Assembly (NCBI RefSeq): GCF_963678635.1
Contig: NC_087071.1
Coordinates: forward strand, 7,953,605-8,017,604
Direction: 5' to 3'
Length of the DNA stretch: 64,000 nucleotides
DNA from: Symsagittifera roscoffensis
Lineage: Eukaryota; Xenacoelomorpha; Acoela; Convolutidae
The position numbers and the translations under genes are program-made. The notes beneath the pieces are model-generated. The model saw only the letters and a program-made list of their open reading frames with translations, did not search any database and was not told the origin of the DNA. Below, piece by piece: positions 58,500 through 64,000 of this stretch (within the stretch, counting starts at the first letter, position 1; each line of letters begins with the position of its first letter).

Positions 58500-60780
58500 C
58501 AAGACTACTGTCCCAAGACTAGTGTCCCAAGACTACTATCCCAAGACTACTGTCCCAAGACTGTCCCAAGACTGCTGTCCCAAGACTACTGTCTCAAGAG
58601 TACTGTCCCAAGGGTAGTGTCCCAAGACTAGTGTCACAAGACTAGTGTCCAAAGACTAGTATCCCAAGGCTACTGTCCCAAGACTACTGTCCCAAGACTA
58701 CTGACCCAAGACTAGTGTCCAAAGACTAGTGTCCCAAGACTACTGTCCCAAGACTACTGTCCCAAGACTACTGTCCCAAGACTAGTGTCCCAAGACTACT
58801 ATCCCAAAACCACTGTCCCAAGACTACTGTCCCAAGACTACTGTCCCAAGACTAGTGTCCCAAGACTACTGTCCCAAGAATACTATCTTCTTTGTACCGT
58901 CCCAAGCTTTCGCTCTACTGTCCCAAGACTGTTCGGTACTGTCCCAGTACTTCTTGTTAGTGTCCCAAGACCCCTGTCCCAGGAGTACTGTCCCAAGACT
59001 AGTGTCTCAAGACTAATGTCCCAAGACTGTCCCAAGACTGCTGTCCCAAGACTACTGTCCCAAGAATACTGTCCCAAGAATACTTTCGCTCTACTGTCCC
59101 AAGACTGTTCGGTACTGTCCCAGTACTTCTTGTTAGTGTCCCAAGACCCCTGTCCCAGGAGTACTGTCCCAAGACTAGTGTCTCAAGACTACTGTCCCAA
59201 GACTGTCCCAAGACTACTGTCCCAAGACTACTGTCCCAAGAATACTGTCCCAAGGGTAGTGTCCCAAGACTAGTGTCCCAAGACTAGTGTCCCAAGACTA
59301 GTGTCCTAAGACTACTGTCCCAAGACTACTGTCCCAAGACTACTGTCCCAAGACTAGTGTCCCAAGACTACTATCCCAAGACTACTGTCCCAAGACTGTC
59401 CCAAGACTGCTGTCCCAAGACTACTGTCTCAGGAGTACTGTCCCAAGGGTAGTGTCCCAAGACTAGTGTCCCAAGACTAGTGTCCAAAGACTAGTATCCC
59501 AAGGCTACTGTCCCAAGACTACTGTCCCAAGACTACTGACCCAAGACTAGTGTCCCAAGACTACTATCCCAAGACCACTGTCCCAAGACTAGTGTCCCAA
59601 GACTAGTGTCCCAAGACTAGTGTCCTAAGACTACTGTCCCAAGACTACTGTCCCAAGACTACTGTCCCAAGACTAGTGTCCCAAGACTACTATCCCAAGA
59701 CTACTGTCCCAAGACTGTCCCAAGACTGCTGTCCCAAGACTACTGTCTCAAGAGTACTGTCCCAAGGGTAGTGTCCCAAGACTAGTGTCACAAGACTAGT
59801 GTCCAAAGACTAGTATCCCAAGGCTACTGTCCCAAGACTACTGTCCCAAGACTACTGACCCAAGACTAGTGTCCAAAGACTAGTGTCCCAAGACTACTGT
59901 CCCAAGACTACTGTCCCAAGACTACTGTCCCAAGACTAGTGTCCCAAGACTACTATCCCAAAACCACTGTCCCAAGACTACTGTCCCAAGACTACTGTCC
60001 CAAGACTACTGTCCCAAGAATACTATCTTCTTTGTACCGTCCCAAGCTTTCGCTCTACTGTCCCAAGACTGTTCGGTACTGTCCCAGTACTTCTTGTTAG
60101 TGTCCCAAGACCCCTGTCCCAGGAGTACTGTCCCAAGACTAGTGTCTCAAGACTAATGTCCCAAGACTGTCCCAAGACTGCTGTCCCAAGACTACTGTCC
60201 CAAGAATACTGTCCCAAGAATACTTTCGCTCTACTGTCCCAAGACTGTTCGGTACTGTCCCAGTACTTCTTGTTAGTGTCCCAAGACCCCTGTCCCAGGA
60301 GTACTGTCCCAAGACTAGTGTCTCAAGACTACTGTCCCAAGACTGTCCCAAGACTACTGTCCCAAGACTACTGTCCCAAGAATACTGTCCCAAGGGTAGT
60401 GTCCCAAGACTAGTGTCCCAAGACTAGTGTCCCAAGACTAGTGTCCTAAGACTACTGTCCCAAGACTACTGTCCCAAGACTACTGTCCCAAGACTAGTGT
60501 CCCAAGACTACTATCCCAAGACTACTGTCCCAAGACTGTCCCAAGACTGCTGTCCCAAGACTACTGTCTCAGGAGTACTGTCCCAAGGGTAGTGTCCCAA
60601 GACTAGTGTCCCAAGACTAGTGTCCAAAGACTAGTATCCCAAGGCTACTGTCCCAAGACTACTGTCCCAAGACTACTGACCCAAGACTAGTGTCCCAAGA
60701 CTACTATCCCAAAACCACTGTCCCAAGACTACTGTCCCAAGACTACTGTCCCAAGACTAGTGTCCCAAGACTACTGTCCC
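58500..60780 (+). repeat. Second large duplication inside the satellite (~1,140-1,154-bp period)
   Basis: Variant gtccaaagactagtatcccaag occurs near 58,648 and near 59,802 (offset 1,154), and the block at 58,883-59,253 recurs at 60,023-60,393 (offset 1,140). The difference is a single 14-bp monomer. Shared rare variants (gtcccaagaatactttcgctc) support one duplication event. Confidence 0.85.
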
Positions 60781-63700
60781 AAGAATACTATTTTCTTTGT
60801 ACCGTCCCAAGCTTTCTCTCTACTGTCCCAAGACTGTTCGGTACTGTCCCAGTACTTCTTGTTAGTGTCCCAAGACCCCTGTCCCAAGAGTACTGTCCCA
60901 AGACTAGTGTCCCAAGATTACTGTCCCAAGACTGTCCCAAGACTGCTGTCCCAAGACTACTGTCCCAAGAGTACTGTCCCAAGGGTAGTGTCACCCAAAA
61001 CTAGTGTCCCAAGACTAGTGTCCCAAGACTAGTGTCCCAAGACCCCTGTCACAAGAGTACTGTCCCAAGAGTAGTGTACAAGACTACTGTCCCAAGACTG
61101 TACCAAGACTGCTGTCCTAAGACTGCTGTCCCAAGACTACTGTCCCAAGAGTACTGTCCCAAGGGTAGTGTCCTAAGACTAGTGTCCCAAGACTAGTGTC
61201 CCAAGACTAGTGTCCCAAGACTAGTGTCCCAAGACTGCTGTCCCAAGACTACTGTCCCAAGACTAGTGTCCCAAGACTACTATCCCAAGACCACTGTCCC
61301 AAGATTACTGTCCCAAGACTACTGTCCCAAGACTAGTGTCCCAAGACTACTGTCCCAAGACTACTATCTCCTTTGTACCGTCCCAAGCTTTCTCTATACT
61401 GTCCCAAGACTGTTCGGTACTGTCCCAGTACTTCTTGTTAGTGTCCCAAGACCCCTGTCCCAAGAGTTCTGTCCCAAGACTAGTGTACAAGACTACTGTC
61501 CCAAGACTGTCCCAAGACTGCTGTCCCAAGACTACTGTCCCAAGAGTAGTGTCCCAAGGGTAGTGTCCCAAGACTAGTGCCCCAAGACTAGTGTCCCAAG
61601 ACTACTATCCCAAGACCACTGTCCCGAGACTACTGTCCCAAGACTACTGTCCCAAGTCTAGTGTCCCAAGACTACTGTCCCAAGACTACTATGTTCTTTG
61701 TACCGTCCCAAGCTTTCTCTCTGCTGTCCCAAGACTGTTCGGTACTGTCCCAGTACTTCTTGTTAGTGTCCCAAGACCCCTGTCCCAAGAGTACTGTCCC
61801 AAGACTAGTGTCCCAAGACTACTGTCCCAAGACTGTCCCAAGACTGCTGTCCCAAGAGTACTGTCGCAAGAGTACTGTCACAAGGTTAGTGTCCCAAGAC
61901 TAGTGTCCCAAGACTAGTGTCCCAAGACTATTGTCCCAAGACTACTGTCACAAGACTACTGTCCCAAGACTACTGTCCCAAGACTACTGTCCAAAGACTA
62001 GTGTCCCAAGACTACTATCCCAAGACCACTGTCCCAAGACTACTGTCCCAAGACTACTGTCCCAAGACTACTGTCCCAAGACTAGTGTCCCAAGACTACA
62101 GTCCCAAGACTACTATCTTCTTTGTACCGTCCCAAGCTTTCTCTCTACTGTCCCAAGACTACTGTTCCAAGAGTACTGTTCCAAGGGTAGTGTCCCAAGA
62201 CTAGTGTCCCAAGACTGCTGTCCCAAGACTACTGTCCCATGAGTACTGTCCCAGGGGTAGTGTCCCAGGACTAGTGTCCCAAGACTAGTGTCCCAGGACT
62301 AGTGTCCCAAGACTACTGTCCCAAGACTACTGTCCCAAGACTACTGTCCCAAGACTAGTGTCCCAAGACTACTATCCCAAGACCACTGTCCCAAGACTAC
62401 TGTCCCAAGACCACTGTCCCAAGACTAGTGTCCCAAGACTACTGTCCCAAGACTACTATCTTCTTTGTACCGTCCCGAGCTTTCTCTCTACTGTCCCAAG
62501 ACTGTTCGGTACTGTCGCAGTACTTCTTGTTAGTGTCCCAAGACCCCTATCCCAAGAGTACTGTCCCAAGACTAGTGTCCCAAGACTACTGTCCCAAGAC
62601 TGTCCCAAGACTGCTGTCCCAAGACTACTGTCCCAAGACTAGTGTCCCAAGACTATGGTCCCAAGACTACTATCTTCTTTGTACCGTCCCAAGCTTTCTC
62701 TCTACTTCCCAAGACTGTTCGGTACTGTCCCAGTACTTCTTGTTAGTGTCCCAAGACCCTTGTAACAAGAGTACTGTCCCAAGACAAGACTAGTGTACAA
62801 GACTACTGTCCCAAGACTGTCCCAAGACTGCTGTCCCAAGACTACTGTCCCAAGAGTACTGTCCCAAGGGTAGTGTCCCAAGACTAGTGTCCAAAGACTA
62901 GTGTCCCAAGACTACTATCCCAAGACCACTGTCCCAAGACTGCTGTCCCAAGGCTACTGTCCCAAGTCTAATGTCCCAAGACTACTGTCCCAAGACTAAT
63001 ATCTTCTTTGTACCGTCCCAAGCTTTCTCTCTACTGTCCCAAGACTGTTCGGTACTGTCCCAGTACTTCTTGTTAGTGTCCCAAGACCCCTGTCCCAAGA
63101 GTACTGTCCCAAGACTAGTGTCCCAAGACTACTGTCCCAAGACTGTTCCAAGACTGCTGTCCCAAAACTACTGTCCCAAGAGTACTTTCCCAAGGGTAGT
63201 GTCCCAAGACTAGTGTCCCAAGACTAGTGTCCCAAGACTAGTGTCCCAAGACCCCTGTCCCAAGAGTACTGTCCCAAGACTAGTGTACAAGACTACTGTC
63301 CCAAGACTGTACCAAGACTGCTGTCCCAAGAATGCTGTCCCAAGACTACTGTCCCAAGAGTACTGTCCCAAGTGTAGTGTCCCAAGACTAGTGTCCCAAG
63401 ACTAGTGTCCCAAGACTAGTGTCCCAAGACTACTGTCCCAGGACTACTGTCCCAAGACTAGTGTCCCAAGACTAGTGTCCCAAGACTACTATCCCAATAC
63501 CACTGTCCCAAGATTACTGTCCCAAGACTAGTGTCCCAAGACTACTGTCCCAAGACCACTATCTTCTTTGTACCGTCCCAAGTTTTCTCTCTACTGTCCC
63601 AAGACTGTTCGGTACTGTCCCAGTACTTCTTGTTAGTGTCCCAAGACCCCTGTCCCAAGAGTACTGTCCCAGGACTAGTGTCTCAAGACTACTGTCCCAA

Positions 63701-64000
63701 GACTGTCCCAAGACTGCTGTCCCAAGACTACTGTCCCAAGAATACTGTCCCAAGGGTACTGTCCCAAGAGTACTGTTCCAAGGGTAGTGTCCCAAGACTA
63801 GTGTCCCAAGACTAGAGTCCCAAGACTAGTGTCCCAAGACTAGTGTCCCAAGACTACTGTCCCAAGACTACTGTCCCAAGACTACTATCTTCTTTGTACC
63901 GTCCCAAGTTTTCTCTCTACTGTCCCAAGACTGTTCGGTACTGTCCCAGTACTTCTTGTTAGTGTCCCAAGACCCCTGTCCCAAGACTACTGTCCCAAGA

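Larger units (their letters stand above)
54421..64000 (+). repeat. Minisatellite array, 14-bp monomer with higher-order units
   Basis: The array is built from variants of gtcccaagactact (or ...actagt). It starts within about 30 bases of 54,421 and runs off the window end. A distinctive non-14 segment (tcttctttgtaccgtcccaagc...gttcggtactgtcccagtac) recurs at about 54,460, 54,771, 55,083, 55,395, 55,819, 56,159 and 56,471 and later. The spacing of 312 bases changes by +112 or +28, multiples of 14. The monomer has no stop in most frames, and three monomers equal 42 bases or 14 codons. This yields long accidental frames on both strands with a 14-residue repeat such as VPRLLSQDYCPKTS. No evidence of genuine coding. 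Confidence 0.97.

Noticed and set aside
54423-63815. Dozens of open frames of 60-220 codons on both strands in the satellite
   Set aside because: They follow from a 14-bp monomer without stops; the same array is open in several frames and on both strands, and the peptides are just 14-residue readings of the repeat.
54421-64000. Regular short repeats resembling a CRISPR array
   Set aside because: There are no unique spacers of constant length between repeats and no cas genes, and the genome is animal; it is a minisatellite.

Overview
This is a window of an animal nuclear genome. It is AT-rich, has almost no single-copy coding sequence, and is packed with retroelements. BEL/Pao LTR retrotransposons are known only from animals, and the two Ty3/Gypsy elements, the long-inverted-repeat DNA elements and the intron-containing gene all fit an invertebrate. 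I cannot name the species from the sequence. Nothing prokaryotic is present: no operons, CRISPR or defence genes.

Region 1 (1-17 kb) is AT-rich and mostly intergenic or intronic. It holds one convincing host gene fragment on the minus strand: four exons between 1,607 and about 6,331 whose splice phases all agree. It also holds a dead LINE reverse-transcriptase gene (6.8-8.7 kb), a complete DNA element with long terminal inverted repeats (12,779-14,267), a second partial copy of it cut by the window edge (1-987), and an unrelated large inverted-repeat element (15,468-16,950).

Region 2 (17-34.5 kb) is an old, heavily decayed plus-strand Ty3/Gypsy-type element. Its order is gag, CCHC knuckle, protease, reverse transcriptase (catalytic block missing), RNase H, integrase and an envelope-like region. 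A 2.99-kb segment carrying integrase is tandemly duplicated (25,194-28,181 and 28,187-31,176). Both copies share the same stop codons, so the duplication came after the decay began.

Region 3 (35.6-54.4 kb) is a minus-strand Ty3/Gypsy element (gag, protease, RT, RNase H, integrase, a pol tail and an extra ORF). A 9,185-bp BEL/Pao element (41,957-51,141, plus strand) splits it in its protease/RT linker. The BEL element has 460- and 459-bp LTRs, a CAAGT 5-bp target duplication, a primer-binding site, a polypurine tract, an additional ORF upstream of gag, and a gag-pol broken by stops and frameshifts. The Gypsy reading frame continues across the insertion point once the BEL element and one target repeat are discounted, which proves the nesting order.

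Region 4 (54.4-64 kb, running off the end) is a minisatellite built from a 14-bp monomer (consensus close to gtcccaagactact). It is organised in higher-order units of about 312 bp whose spacing changes in steps of 14, with larger duplications of about 0.96 and 1.15 kb and a 200-base assembly gap. It is open in many frames only because the monomer lacks stops; I do not regard those frames as genes.
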